Assembly (NCBI GenBank): GCA_035517695.1 | Contig: DATIYI010000193.1 | Coordinates: forward strand, 24,188 to 88,187 | From: DATFVJ01 sp035517695 | GTDB lineage: Bacteria; Actinomycetota; Actinomycetes; Streptosporangiales; Streptosporangiaceae | Direction of reading: 5' to 3' | Length of the DNA: 64,000 nt | In this document: positions 17,423 through 24,881 of the stretch, in pieces | Layout: each line of letters opens with the position of its first letter | Numbering within the stretch: the first letter of the stretch is position 1 | The notes under the pieces: generated by a model | Seen by the model: only the letters and a program-made list of their open reading frames with translations | What the model was told of the DNA's origin: nothing | Database searches by the model: none | Program-made: the position numbers and the translations under genes

Positions 17423-17491
17423 ATGAGGGCCGCCAACGCAATCGCGATCTACAGCCTGATCGTCGGGGTCATTCTGATCGGAAGGGCGTGA
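17423..17491 (+). CDS. candidate 22-residue hydrophobic peptide
   Basis: ATG at 17423 with GGAGG 4-8 bases upstream opens a 22-codon frame whose middle is a membrane segment (IAIYSLIVGVILIG). It ends 6 bases before the V-ATPase-F-like gene, suggesting a two-gene unit. It could be a small membrane anchor, or a remnant of a decayed gene. Support is only the ribosome site, hydrophobicity and spacing. Confidence 0.35.
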   Translation: MRAANAIAIYSLIVGVILIGRA

Positions 17492-17497
17492 CAACAG

Positions 17498-17719
17498 ATG
17501 TCGCAGGTTGCTGTCATCGGGGAGGAAACGCGGATCCAGAGCTTTGCGCTGGCCGGCGTGGCCACCCACCCTGCGGAGACCGACGAGGAGACCCGTTTGG
17601 CCTGGCGTTCACTCAGTGCTGACGTGAGTGTCGTCATCCTGACCCCCCTGGCTGCTGACCGCCTGGCCGGCCAGCTGCAGCAGCGGCCGGAGGTGCTGAC
17701 CGTCGTTATGCCGCCATGA
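17498..17719 (+). CDS. short V-type ATPase subunit F-like protein (orphan)
   Basis: A 73-residue protein. Its start (VAVIGEETRIQSFALAGV) and middle (DVSVVILTPLAADRL) follow the pattern of V/A-type ATPase subunit F, which begins with a VIGD-x-x-x-x-x-GF-x-L-GV strand-helix and a second strand with ILTE. It stops after EVLTVVMPP, about 25 residues short of full-length F subunits, so the C-terminal helix is missing. No other V-ATPase subunit is nearby. It may be a repurposed fold, for example a regulator in the dormancy island, or a relic. The family call is by eye. Confidence 0.5.
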   Translation: MSQVAVIGEETRIQSFALAGVATHPAETDEETRLAWRSLSADVSVVILTPLAADRLAGQLQQRPEVLTVVMPP

Positions 17720-17777
17720 CGGCATGTACGCAGGGATCCGGGCGGTCGACGCGGCTCGGGCGGGCCTCCGGCCGGAC

Positions 17778-18647
17778 TCAACCGCCCGCCGCGACAGTGA
17801 GCTTGTTGACCACATCCACGACGCCGTCGATGTCCCAGATCAGCTTGATGGCAACGGCGATCATGTCTTGCTGGTCCTGTGGTGCAGGCTGGCCGCTAAG
17901 CGTGACGACGCCCTCCCGCACGTCGACTGTCACGCTGTCCGGATCAGCGAACAGCATCTCGGCCAAGATGGCACGGACGTCGTCGGCGAGATCCTCGTCA
18001 GGACGGAGGAAGACGCTGAGCAGGTCGCGGCGGCTGACGATGCCGATCAGTATTCCCGCTGGGTCAACCACCGGCAGGCGCTTGATGTGATGCTGGTTCA
18101 TCAGCCTTGCCGCGGCCGGAATCGTTGCGTCCGGGTGGATGGTGATGGCAGGCGAGGTCATCAGTTCGCCGGCGGTGCGGGCCGGGTGCTTACCGCCCGC
18201 GGGCCGGTGCAGCACGCCAGGCCGGCGAAGCCGCGTTCTGGCGCCGCGCTCCTCCTCCAGGACGAGGAGGTCGGCTTCTGACACGACCCCGGCCACGTGG
18301 CGGCCCATGATCAGCACTGGCATGGCACTGATCTTGTGCTCGGCCAGCAGGGTGGCGACCTCCTTGGACGTGGTGATCCGGTCAACAGTCACCACTGATG
18401 TCGTCATGACATCACGGACTCTGCGGTGCCAGCGGCCGCGGCGCTCGTGCCCGTCACCGTTGCCCGCGTGCGCGGTCGGCGACCGGTGGGTGGCTGGGGG
18501 CTTCGAGGGCGACTCACCCACGTGTTCCTCGACCGTACCGACCGCCCGTGCGACATCAGACGCGCTGGCACGGCCGTGCAGGGATTCATAGTATGCGGCA
18601 CCGAGGTGACGCAGCATCGCATCGAAAAGGGCGTCGCGGCGGTTCAT
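17778..18647 (-). CDS. CBS-pair / BON domain protein with N-terminal helical extension
   Basis: A 289-residue protein. An N-terminal segment of about 75 residues (helical MNRRDALFDAMLRHLGAAYY, then a polar linker) precedes a CBS pair (about 78-215; ISAMPVLIMGRHVAGVVSEADLL and HIKRLPVVDPAGILIGIVSRRDLL) and a BON domain (about 225-285; DVREGVVTLSGQ). It is a paralogue of the genes at 16631 and 21745. An excellent ribosome site (GGAGG, 8 bases) precedes the ATG. The N-terminal helix resembles those of DosR-regulon proteins and may mediate dimerisation, which is inference. Confidence 0.85.
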   Translation of the reverse strand: MNRRDALFDAMLRHLGAAYYESLHGRASASDVARAVGTVEEHVGESPSKPPATHRSPTAHAGNGDGHERRGRWHRRVRDVMTTSVVTVDRITTSKEVATLLAEHKISAMPVLIMGRHVAGVVSEADLLVLEEERGARTRLRRPGVLHRPAGGKHPARTAGELMTSPAITIHPDATIPAAARLMNQHHIKRLPVVDPAGILIGIVSRRDLLSVFLRPDEDLADDVRAILAEMLFADPDSVTVDVREGVVTLSGQPAPQDQQDMIAVAIKLIWDIDGVVDVVNKLTVAAGG

Positions 18648-18663
18648 TTCTTCCGCCTCCTAA

Positions 18664-18699
18664 TGTCGAGTCAGCTGTCGAGTCAGCTGTCGAGTCAGC
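18664..18699. repeat. three perfect 12-bp tandem units upstream of a CBS-BON gene
   Basis: TGTCGAGTCAGC is repeated three times without mismatch (18664-18675, 18676-18687, 18688-18699), starting 17 bases before the CBS-BON ATG, so it is in the leader or promoter. The remaining gap to 18963 (about 260 bases) shows no gene. Confidence 0.85.
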
Positions 18700-18963
18700 T
18701 GGTTACATATTGGCACCAGCCAACGCCAACCAAGACCGGCACCGACCGGTCCGTGACCCCGAACTGCGGGCCACTGCAGGTGTACCCGGCTGGCACCGGG
18801 GGCAGACCCCGGGCCGACGCTAGCTGGCGGCAACCCCGCCGCCGCCTCGTCGCAGCCAGCCGCCAACTGGACGCGACCGTACCCCCAGGCCTGACACCTG
18901 GCAGGCACGGCCGCTCATGCGGAGGGAACAGGGGCGCCTGGCCGCTCGTCCCGCTCCGGCGGA

Positions 18964-19404
18964 TCAGCTTTCCTGCTTCACTTGCTTCGCGGACTTGACC
19001 GGGATCTGCCGGCCGGCGACCTGCTCCTTCTGCTTAAGCCCAACGGTGATCTCGAGGATCCCCTTGTCATAGGTGGCCTTCACATCATCCTCGTCCGCGC
19101 CGACGGGCAGCTGGATATGCCGCGAGGACACGCCGTAGTAGAACTCCGAGCGGTGCTTCGTCTCCGTCTCCTCGTGCCGCTCCGCGTGAATGGTGAGAAT
19201 GCCCTTCGAGACAGTGACCTCGACCTGCTTATCCGGGTCGATGCCCGGAAGTTCGGCACGCACGACGTAATGGCCGTCTTCGACGTAGTCCTCCAATCGC
19301 ATGGGGTGGGCCATGAAGGGACGCAGCGCGGAGAAGGGCGATTCGATCCAGTCGAAAAGGTCAGGGACCAGGCCCCTGACCTGGGTGCGCGTCAGTGCGC
19401 TCAT
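18964..19404 (-). CDS. Hsp20/alpha-crystallin small heat-shock protein
   Basis: A 146-residue ATP-independent chaperone. The alpha-crystallin domain covers about 40-130 (VVRAELPGIDPDKQVEVTV, SKGILTIHAER, then DKGILEITVGL with the terminal G-x-L motif), with a Lys/Gln-rich tail. It is homologous to mycobacterial HspX (Rv2031c), the most prominent DosR target. The ATG at 19404 has GGTGGG upstream and a DevR-like site 60-73 bases upstream. It lies 77 bases after the Rv1733c-like gene, probably with its own internal promoter. Confidence 0.92.
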   Translation of the reverse strand: MSALTRTQVRGLVPDLFDWIESPFSALRPFMAHPMRLEDYVEDGHYVVRAELPGIDPDKQVEVTVSKGILTIHAERHEETETKHRSEFYYGVSSRHIQLPVGADEDDVKATYDKGILEITVGLKQKEQVAGRQIPVKSAKQVKQES

Positions 19405-19463
19405 AGATCCCACCTTCCCTCGGTCTCTGACTCGATCCCATCGCCTGCCGGTCCGCCCCGCTA

Positions 19464-19477
19464 GGGGCGAAGGTCGC
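19464..19477 (-). promoter_or_regulatory. DevR-like site upstream of hsp20
   Basis: GGGGCGAAGGTCGC matches the DosR core at about 10 of 14 positions and sits in the 77-bp gap before hsp20. It shares GGGGCGAAxG with the site before the CBS gene at 22434. Confidence 0.5.
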
Positions 19478-19481
19478 GCGC

Positions 19482-20087
19482 TTAGCTGCGATGACTCCAC
19501 TGCGGTTCGATCGCCTCCCACGCGGCCTCCCAGCCACTCAGCCTGTGCCGCTCGAGCAGCCGGCATGCCACGGCGCCCACGCTGAGCAGCAGGACGGCGA
19601 GCGCGATTGGCGCGAAGATGACTCCCGCCACCACCCGGTCGACAAGCTGGGCAGATGTCAGTGGCGGGCTCGTTTCCCGGCCGGCTCCGTCGATCCAGAT
19701 GCGCACTGTGTGGCCCGCGGTGGTACCGCCAGGCGTAGGAACCTCGCCCACTCGAACCGATCCGTCTGGCGCAGTCCAACGTGCGCGCACCCAGGCGAAT
19801 GTTGTCGACTCATACATGAAGCTCGAATCCTTGGGCGCGTTGTCGATCAAAGTTGCCGGCACGCGGTGCCATGCCTGTTGCGTGTGCCGGACACGCATGC
19901 TCGCCGCCTGCGCGAGGTGGCCGGCGCTAACGGCCGCCAGCGGCGCGCCTACCAGGAACGCGCCAAGCAACGCGGCGATGATGGAGGCCTCGGCCCGGTC
20001 AGAACGCCGCCGGAGCGGGTTGCGATCCAGCCCGAGCCACCTGGCTAGCCTGGCCAGCCTGGTCATTTTCGGTGCCGTCTTGATCAT
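19482..20087 (-). CDS. Rv1733c-like two-span membrane protein
   Basis: A 201-residue protein with a basic N-terminus, membrane segments near 36-57 and 155-180, and an extracellular loop with conserved Trp/Arg features (WVRARWTAPDGSVRVGEV; AGHTVRIWID). This is the architecture of M. tuberculosis Rv1733c, a DosR-regulon antigen of unknown function. ATG 20087 is chosen since GGAGG stands 8 bases upstream; the GTG 9 bases earlier is too close. It starts 27 bases after the Rip3-like protease gene ends, so both are probably co-transcribed. Confidence 0.8.
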   Translation of the reverse strand: MIKTAPKMTRLARLARWLGLDRNPLRRRSDRAEASIIAALLGAFLVGAPLAAVSAGHLAQAASMRVRHTQQAWHRVPATLIDNAPKDSSFMYESTTFAWVRARWTAPDGSVRVGEVPTPGGTTAGHTVRIWIDGAGRETSPPLTSAQLVDRVVAGVIFAPIALAVLLLSVGAVACRLLERHRLSGWEAAWEAIEPQWSHRS

Positions 20088-20114
20088 CGCTGTCACCTCC
20101 GTCCCGACGGGTCG

Positions 20115-21359
20115 CTAGCGGTTGACCGGACGCTGCTGCGTCGGCCATTCACTCGGTCCGGCGCCGTCACCGACGGTGCCGTTGCTTGTGGGGCCGTCAT
20201 TTGCGGCGCCGTTACTTGTGGCGCCGTTGCTTGTGGCGCTGTGCAGCGGCGCCAGCTGCAGCGCACGGCGTAGATCCGCCGTCGTTACCGTGCCAACGAT
20301 CCGGTTATCGGCCAGCACGACAGCGGCGAGCTCGCCCGCTATCGGCGGCCGGGTGAACAGCGATGCCGCCAAGTCGTCGGGCGCCACCCGATATCGCGGT
20401 GGCAGTGCCATCGCGACGCTGTCCAGCCGCAGCTCGGAGCGCTGAGCTGGATGGAGCCGAGCCATCTGATCAAGTGAGACGACACCGACGAGATCGCCGT
20501 CGAACCCGACCACGGGGAACACGCTCTGGCGTGAATATGGTGCCACCCGCTCGACGAAACTCGCTGGTGTGCTCCAGCCGGGGGCGATGTCGGGATCAGG
20601 TGTCATGATGTCGCTGACTCGCACGCCCGCCATGGCGTCCTTGGCGCGTACGGCGTGCGCTTCCGCGCCCGCAGCGGTAGCCAGGAACCAGCCGATGAGC
20701 AGCAGCCAGAGACCGGCAAGGTTCCGCCACCCGACGAACTCGGCCACGCCGGCCGCCGCAATGGCGATACCGACGTACCGGCCAGCCTGCGCGGCCAGGC
20801 TTTCCGCACGCGCCTGGTCGCCGTGGTGGTGCCACGCGAGCGCCTTCAGCACTCTGCCACCGTCCAGTGGGGCGCCAGGAAGCATGTTGAACACCGCGAG
20901 CAGAACGTTCATCGCCGCCAGCCAGAGCAGGGCGGCGGTGACGACAGCCAAACCGTGGACTTTCGCGGTCCCAAGCGCCGCTGCGCAGAAGACAGCTGCG
21001 GCGGCAACGCTGGTGGCGGGTCCGGCGAGGGCTATCTGGAGCTCGGCGGCCGGGGTCGTGGCCTGGCTGTCGAGCTCGGTGACGCCACCGAGCACCCACA
21101 GGGTGATCGAGCGCACCTGGACGCCCTTGTGGCGGGCGACAAGCGCGTGCGCAAGCTCGTGGGCAAGCAGCGAGCCGAGGAAAAGCAACGCGCCGGCGAT
21201 CGCCATGATCCAGTAGGTACTGGCTGACCGATGGGGGATGATGCCAGGAAGAGCGCTCGCGCCGAGGATCTCCGCGATCAATGCGAGGATCACGATGGCA
21301 GACCAGTGCATACCGACCGGGATGCCAGCCACCCGGCCGAGCCGCACGCTCTGCTTCAT
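20115..21359 (-). CDS. Rip3-like site-2 protease (M50) with CBS domains
   Basis: A 414-residue intramembrane metalloprotease. Zinc ligands are HELAH (67-71) and the Asp of NMLPGAPLDGG near 170, placed in hydrophobic helices. Cytosolic CBS domains cover about 225-370 (VSDIMTPDPDIAPGW). The arrangement matches Rip3/Rv2625c, a DosR-regulon protein cutting unknown membrane substrates. ATG 21359 has GGAGAG upstream; the ATG at 21374 overlaps that site. The C-terminal tail carries a short Thr/Ser-Asn-Gly repeat (ATSNGATSNG). Two DevR-like sites lie about 90-125 bases upstream. Confidence 0.88.
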   Translation of the reverse strand: MKQSVRLGRVAGIPVGMHWSAIVILALIAEILGASALPGIIPHRSASTYWIMAIAGALLFLGSLLAHELAHALVARHKGVQVRSITLWVLGGVTELDSQATTPAAELQIALAGPATSVAAAAVFCAAALGTAKVHGLAVVTAALLWLAAMNVLLAVFNMLPGAPLDGGRVLKALAWHHHGDQARAESLAAQAGRYVGIAIAAAGVAEFVGWRNLAGLWLLLIGWFLATAAGAEAHAVRAKDAMAGVRVSDIMTPDPDIAPGWSTPASFVERVAPYSRQSVFPVVGFDGDLVGVVSLDQMARLHPAQRSELRLDSVAMALPPRYRVAPDDLAASLFTRPPIAGELAAVVLADNRIVGTVTTADLRRALQLAPLHSATSNGATSNGAANDGPTSNGTVGDGAGPSEWPTQQRPVNR

Positions 21360-21449
21360 GTGACGTCTCTCCATCCGGTCGCCTAGCTGAGGCGTTCACC
21401 TCGCCGCTAGCCTCACTGTCACTTTCGTCGTGGCAGGGCAGGCCGGTTA

Positions 21450-21463
21450 GGGGCGTTCAACCC
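21450..21463 (-). promoter_or_regulatory. distal DevR-like site of the Rip3-like operon
   Basis: GGGGCGTTCAACCC, inside TTAGGGGCGTTCAACCCGAT, matches the core at 9 of 14 and the flanks at more positions. It is weak on its own but lies 23 bases from a strong site, and paired sites are usual for DosR promoters. Confidence 0.4.
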
Positions 21464-21472
21464 GATCGGGGA

Positions 21473-21486
21473 GGGACTTAAAGCCC
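21473..21486 (-). promoter_or_regulatory. DevR-like site of the Rip3-like operon
   Basis: GGGACTTAAAGCCC matches the DosR core at about 12 of 14 positions and carries the AT-rich centre seen in M. tuberculosis boxes. It is 114-127 bases upstream of the protease ATG, in the 385-bp gap 21360-21744 that holds no gene. Confidence 0.6.
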
Positions 21487-21618
21487 AAGCGGGCGGGACC
21501 ACCGGGCGGGTATGGGGCAGCGCCCGCTTGCCTACATCGGTGCAACCGGGTTTGCGGGCGCCATCGCCATCGGCAGACCAGCCGCCGGAGCACCCGGCGC
21601 GCACGCCGGCCGCCCCAT

Positions 21619-21648
21619 ACGCAGACGCAGACGCAGACGCAGACGCAG
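21619..21648. repeat. hexanucleotide repeat (ACGCAG)5
   Basis: Five perfect ACGCAG units lie in the same gene-free gap, roughly 100 bases beyond the end of the next CBS gene. It is a simple-sequence tract with no assigned role. Confidence 0.85.
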
Positions 21649-21744
21649 GAAACTATGCATAACGGCTGCGCGGACTGGTCCACCCTTCGCGGTGTAATCG
21701 CCGTACGCAGAACCGGATATCAACGTCGATCACGTCATGAGCGG

Positions 21745-22434
21745 CTACCAGGCCAGCGGCGGTACGGGGAACCGGTCGTCGCCGCGGCAGCGCAGATGCT
21801 CCTCAACCCGTACCACGCCCTCGACCTCTCGTACGGCGCAGACCAGGCGGGAGACCACGTCGTGGCGGCGGACATGTCCGTTCAGCCTGACCACGCCGCA
21901 GATCGTGGTGACCGTCACGTCGGCGGTGTCCGTGGCGAACTCGCCGCCGAGGATCTCTCTCCTGATCTCCTCCTGGATGTCGTCGTCACGGCGCAAGTAA
22001 GCATTCAGCGCATCGGACCTGGTCATGAGGCCAACCATCCGGCCGGTCGCTGGTTCGATGACCGGTAGTTGCGCTATCGCGTGCCGCCGCATCACCTGCG
22101 CCGCCTCTGTGACCGTGGTATGCGGGAACACCGTGACCGGCGGCGCCGACATGAGCTCGGCGGCGATCGCGCCTGTCGCCTTCCTGCGGTCCCCACTCTC
22201 GTCCGGGCAGCCCCGCGGGCCAGCGCCCCGTGGGCCAGCGCCCTGCGGATCCGTTTCCCTGATGATCAAATCTGCGGGGGTGATGATGCCCTCGGGACGG
22301 CCCGCTGGATCGACGACGAGCACGGCATCCGCGTGCTTGCTCCGCAGTACGGTCACGAGGTGCTTGAACGGGGTCGCAGCTCCTACGGCAGTGACTTCGG
22401 TGCTCATCACGTCCCGCACCAGGGTTCTGTGCAT
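21745..22434 (-). CDS. CBS-pair / BON domain protein
   Basis: A 229-residue paralogue of the other two CBS proteins. It has a first CBS domain (about 5-62; VRDVMSTEV, LVVDPAGRPEGIITPADLI), a linker with two GAGPR repeats, a second CBS domain (about 90-150; AQLPVIEPATGRMVGLMTRSDAL) and a BON-like C-terminus (VTTICGVVRLNGHV). A near-perfect ribosome site (GGAAGGAGG) is 7 bases before the ATG, and a DevR-like site lies 65-78 bases upstream. It is probably a nucleotide-sensing stress protein like Hrp1. Confidence 0.85.
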   Translation of the reverse strand: MHRTLVRDVMSTEVTAVGAATPFKHLVTVLRSKHADAVLVVDPAGRPEGIITPADLIIRETDPQGAGPRGAGPRGCPDESGDRRKATGAIAAELMSAPPVTVFPHTTVTEAAQVMRRHAIAQLPVIEPATGRMVGLMTRSDALNAYLRRDDDIQEEIRREILGGEFATDTADVTVTTICGVVRLNGHVRRHDVVSRLVCAVREVEGVVRVEEHLRCRGDDRFPVPPLAW

Positions 22435-22498
22435 CGCGTGACCTCCTTCCTGCGTGTCCCGTTGGTCTCACCGTGTAGTCCCATCGCCGCGCCGCACA

Positions 22499-22512
22499 GG
22501 GGCGAAAGACCT
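22499..22512 (-). promoter_or_regulatory. DevR-like site upstream of a CBS-BON gene
   Basis: GGGGCGAAAGACCT matches the DosR core at 10 of 14 positions. The position, 65-78 bases before the ATG, equals that of the hsp20 site within a few bases, which supports a shared design. Confidence 0.5.
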
Positions 22513-22540
22513 AACTTGGGCGGAACGGTTGGTTTGCCGA

Positions 22541-24175
22541 TCAGTCTGGTGGTATGAGCGGTCGTCGCGGCCGCGCCCCGTCCGACCCGCCCCGCCACGC
22601 GTGATACCGCGCGCCATGCGGCCTGATGGCAGCCAGCGCCTGGGCCACCGGATGATCGGATCCGGCGGCTGGGCTGTCCGGCCGGCCAGGCGCTCGGTCG
22701 CTGGTGTCGATGGTGATCGCGTCGGGCCAGGGTTCCCACGCCGCGGCAAGTTCGCGTGCCACCGCCACGCCTGCGTCGGACACGCCGCCGCGACGTTGAC
22801 TGAGCCGGTTGAGCGTGAGGTCGGCAGGCGCGCTGCACGATAGCGGGACCAGGTCAGCCGCCGCGGCGCTCGCCGTGGCCACGGCAGCCGCCCGGTGCCG
22901 CGACGACGTCCATGATGCGTCCGCGATGACCGACTCGCCGAGCGAAAGCAGCCTGGCCGAGCGGCGGAGCAGTTCGGCGTAGGTGCGTTCGGTCCAAGAG
23001 GTGGTGTAGATGCCGGCGCGGAAAGCAGCGGCGGCGGGACGCTCTGGCGGAATCCCTGCCAGTTCCTTTCTGATCCTGTCGCTGCTCAGCATGGTGAACC
23101 CGAGCCGGTCGGCGAGCTTGCCCGCGAGCGTGGACTTCCCGGTGCCAGGCGCCCCCCCGATGATGACCAGAGTGACGGCGCCGGCCCGCAGATGGTCCAG
23201 CGCGAGTTCCGTCAGCATTCTCGCGTCGTTTCCCGCGGTGTGCTGGCCTTGATCCCAGGCCAGGCAGGAGACCTTCGCCCGGACAAATGCCCGATATGCG
23301 ACGTAATGGTGCCGCAGCGCCTGCGGTGCCGGGTCGGCCGAATACTCCATGTACCAGCCGGTGAACCGGTCGGCCAGGTCTGCGGCGCCGAGCCGTTCCA
23401 GATCCATGGTGAGGAAGGAGGCGTCGTCGAGCCCGTCGAGCCAGCGCAGCGTGTCATCGAAGTCGAGGCAGTCAAGTATCCGGGGCCCGTCATCGAGGCA
23501 GAAGATGTCGTCGGCGAGCAGGTCGCCGTGTCCGTCCACGACACGCCCGGCGCGGATGCGCGCGTCGAACAGCGGCTCACGTCCGCGGAGGAAACGCTCG
23601 GCCAGGCGCCACGTCTGCTCGATGGCCGCCGTCATCACAAGCCGGGATCCGAACGGCCGGGTCTGGTCGACGTTGTCCCGCCACCGCCTGCTGAGTGCGT
23701 CCCTGCCCCCCTGCCGTGCGATCTGGATGCCGCGAGACGCCGCCGCGTGCTGGGCCGCGAGCGTCCGCGCCACCTGCCGTAGCTGATCGGTCACCGGGGC
23801 GTGCCTTGCCACCAACGTGGAAAGGCGCCGGGCGGCGGGCATCCTGCGCATCACGAGAAGGTGATCGCATAGCTGGCCCGCGGGGTCGTTGACCGCCGCG
23901 ATGCCAAGATAGACGTCAGGCGCGAACCGCCGGTTCAGCTCCAGTTCCCGCTGGCAAGCGGCCGTACGCGCGGCCAGCGTGGTGAAGTCGAGAAATCCGA
24001 GGTTCACCGGCTTCTTCAGCTTGTAGGCGCGATCGCCGACGAAGAACACAGCGGCGGAATGCGTCTCGGCGACGCCGGCGTAGGGGGCCTGTGCCTGCCC
24101 CGCCCGCGCCGGGTTCTCCAGCACGGTCACCACCACCTCTGCACGACAGCCAACTGCACCGAAGGCAGTCCGCAT
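22541..24175 (-). CDS. aminoglycoside-phosphotransferase-like / AAA ATPase fusion (Rv2004c type)
   Basis: A 544-residue two-part protein. The N-terminal half has kinase-like features of the APH family (YKLKKPVNLGFLDF; catalytic-loop-like DGHGDLLADDIF; LDCLDFDD). The C-terminal part is a P-loop kinase with GGAPGTGKSTLAGKL and later SSDRIRKEL. The same fusion in M. tuberculosis, Rv2004c, belongs to the DosR regulon; substrates are unknown. The start is uncertain: ATG 24175 is used, a TTG at 24217 lacks a ribosome site, and a GTG near 24145 is possible. It follows the hydrogenase protease gene closely and may share its transcript. Confidence 0.8.
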   Translation of the reverse strand: MRTAFGAVGCRAEVVVTVLENPARAGQAQAPYAGVAETHSAAVFFVGDRAYKLKKPVNLGFLDFTTLAARTAACQRELELNRRFAPDVYLGIAAVNDPAGQLCDHLLVMRRMPAARRLSTLVARHAPVTDQLRQVARTLAAQHAAASRGIQIARQGGRDALSRRWRDNVDQTRPFGSRLVMTAAIEQTWRLAERFLRGREPLFDARIRAGRVVDGHGDLLADDIFCLDDGPRILDCLDFDDTLRWLDGLDDASFLTMDLERLGAADLADRFTGWYMEYSADPAPQALRHHYVAYRAFVRAKVSCLAWDQGQHTAGNDARMLTELALDHLRAGAVTLVIIGGAPGTGKSTLAGKLADRLGFTMLSSDRIRKELAGIPPERPAAAAFRAGIYTTSWTERTYAELLRRSARLLSLGESVIADASWTSSRHRAAAVATASAAAADLVPLSCSAPADLTLNRLSQRRGGVSDAGVAVARELAAAWEPWPDAITIDTSDRAPGRPDSPAAGSDHPVAQALAAIRPHGARYHAWRGGSDGARPRRPLIPPD

Positions 24176-24230
24176 GGCACTGAGTGGCCGGTCTGAGCGA
24201 CCGCGAAAGGCTGCCAAGAAGCTACCGAGA

Positions 24231-24881
24231 TCATGAAATCGTGCTGCTCGCGATGCGCTCGCGTTTGCTGAGGACTGCGTGCGGTCCGAGGATGTCGTGG
24301 CGGACCGCGGCGGCAGCCGCGCCGATGGCGGCGGCGACCGCGGGAGTCATGCCGATGCCAAGCGTCAGGTCGGCGGCCTCGATCGCGTGCACGACCAGCC
24401 GTTGCGGCATCCGGTCCAGGGCGCTCGCCAGGCCGACTGCCTCGTCAAGCCCGAAAGCGTGGGTGCTACCCGGCCAGCCAATGCGCGGCCGGGCTTCGCC
24501 GCCGCCTGATCCGGCTGCGCCTGCGTCCGGTCGGGCTTGGCGAGCGCCGGGTCGGGCCTGGCCCGCGCCCGGACCTGTCCCGCCGGCGACACGGGAACCA
24601 GAGCTGACGATGGAACGGCTGACGATGGAACGGCTGACGATGAAACTGTGCAGCCGGCCGGGCGACGGCGGCTCAGCACGGACCGCGTCCACCACGACCG
24701 CGAGCGACGCGCCCGACCATGCTTCGATCAGGCGAACCGCATCACCGTCGGTGACGACCAGTTCGACCTCGCCAGGAAGCCGTCCGCGCAGTCGCTCGAT
24801 AACGCGCGGCCCGACGCCATCGTCGTGCCGGAATTCATTGCCGACCCCGATAACGACGATCCGCCCCGGCCGCGATGTCAC
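24231..24881 (-). CDS. hydrogenase maturation protease (HyaD/HycI family)
   Basis: A 216-residue endopeptidase that trims the C-terminus of the hydrogenase large subunit after nickel insertion. The motif GNEFRHDDGVG (near residue 13) has the nickel-binding Glu, with VVVDAV and an H-A-I-E segment following. A Gly/Ala/Arg/Ser-rich insert (about 85-135) holding a repeated SRSIV and GARQARP-like units enlarges it beyond the usual 150-170 residues. GTG 24881 overlaps the large-subunit stop (GTGA), so coupling decides the start. Its substrate is encoded directly upstream. Confidence 0.85.
   Translation of the reverse strand: MTSRPGRIVVIGVGNEFRHDDGVGPRVIERLRGRLPGEVELVVTDGDAVRLIEAWSGASLAVVVDAVRAEPPSPGRLHSFIVSRSIVSRSIVSSGSRVAGGTGPGAGQARPGARQARPDAGAAGSGGGEARPRIGWPGSTHAFGLDEAVGLASALDRMPQRLVVHAIEAADLTLGIGMTPAVAAAIGAAAAAVRHDILGPHAVLSKRERIASSTIS
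24603..24647 (-). repeat. 15-bp tandem repeat within the protease gene
   Basis: CTGACGATGGAACGG occurs at 24603-24617 and 24618-24632, with a degenerate third copy to 24647. It encodes the SRSIV repeat in the low-complexity insert of the maturation protease. Confidence 0.85.

Noticed and set aside
17716..18090. Plus-strand frame downstream of the V-ATPase-F-like gene as its continuation
   Set aside because: It is antisense to the CBS-BON gene and does not resemble the missing F-subunit C-terminus.
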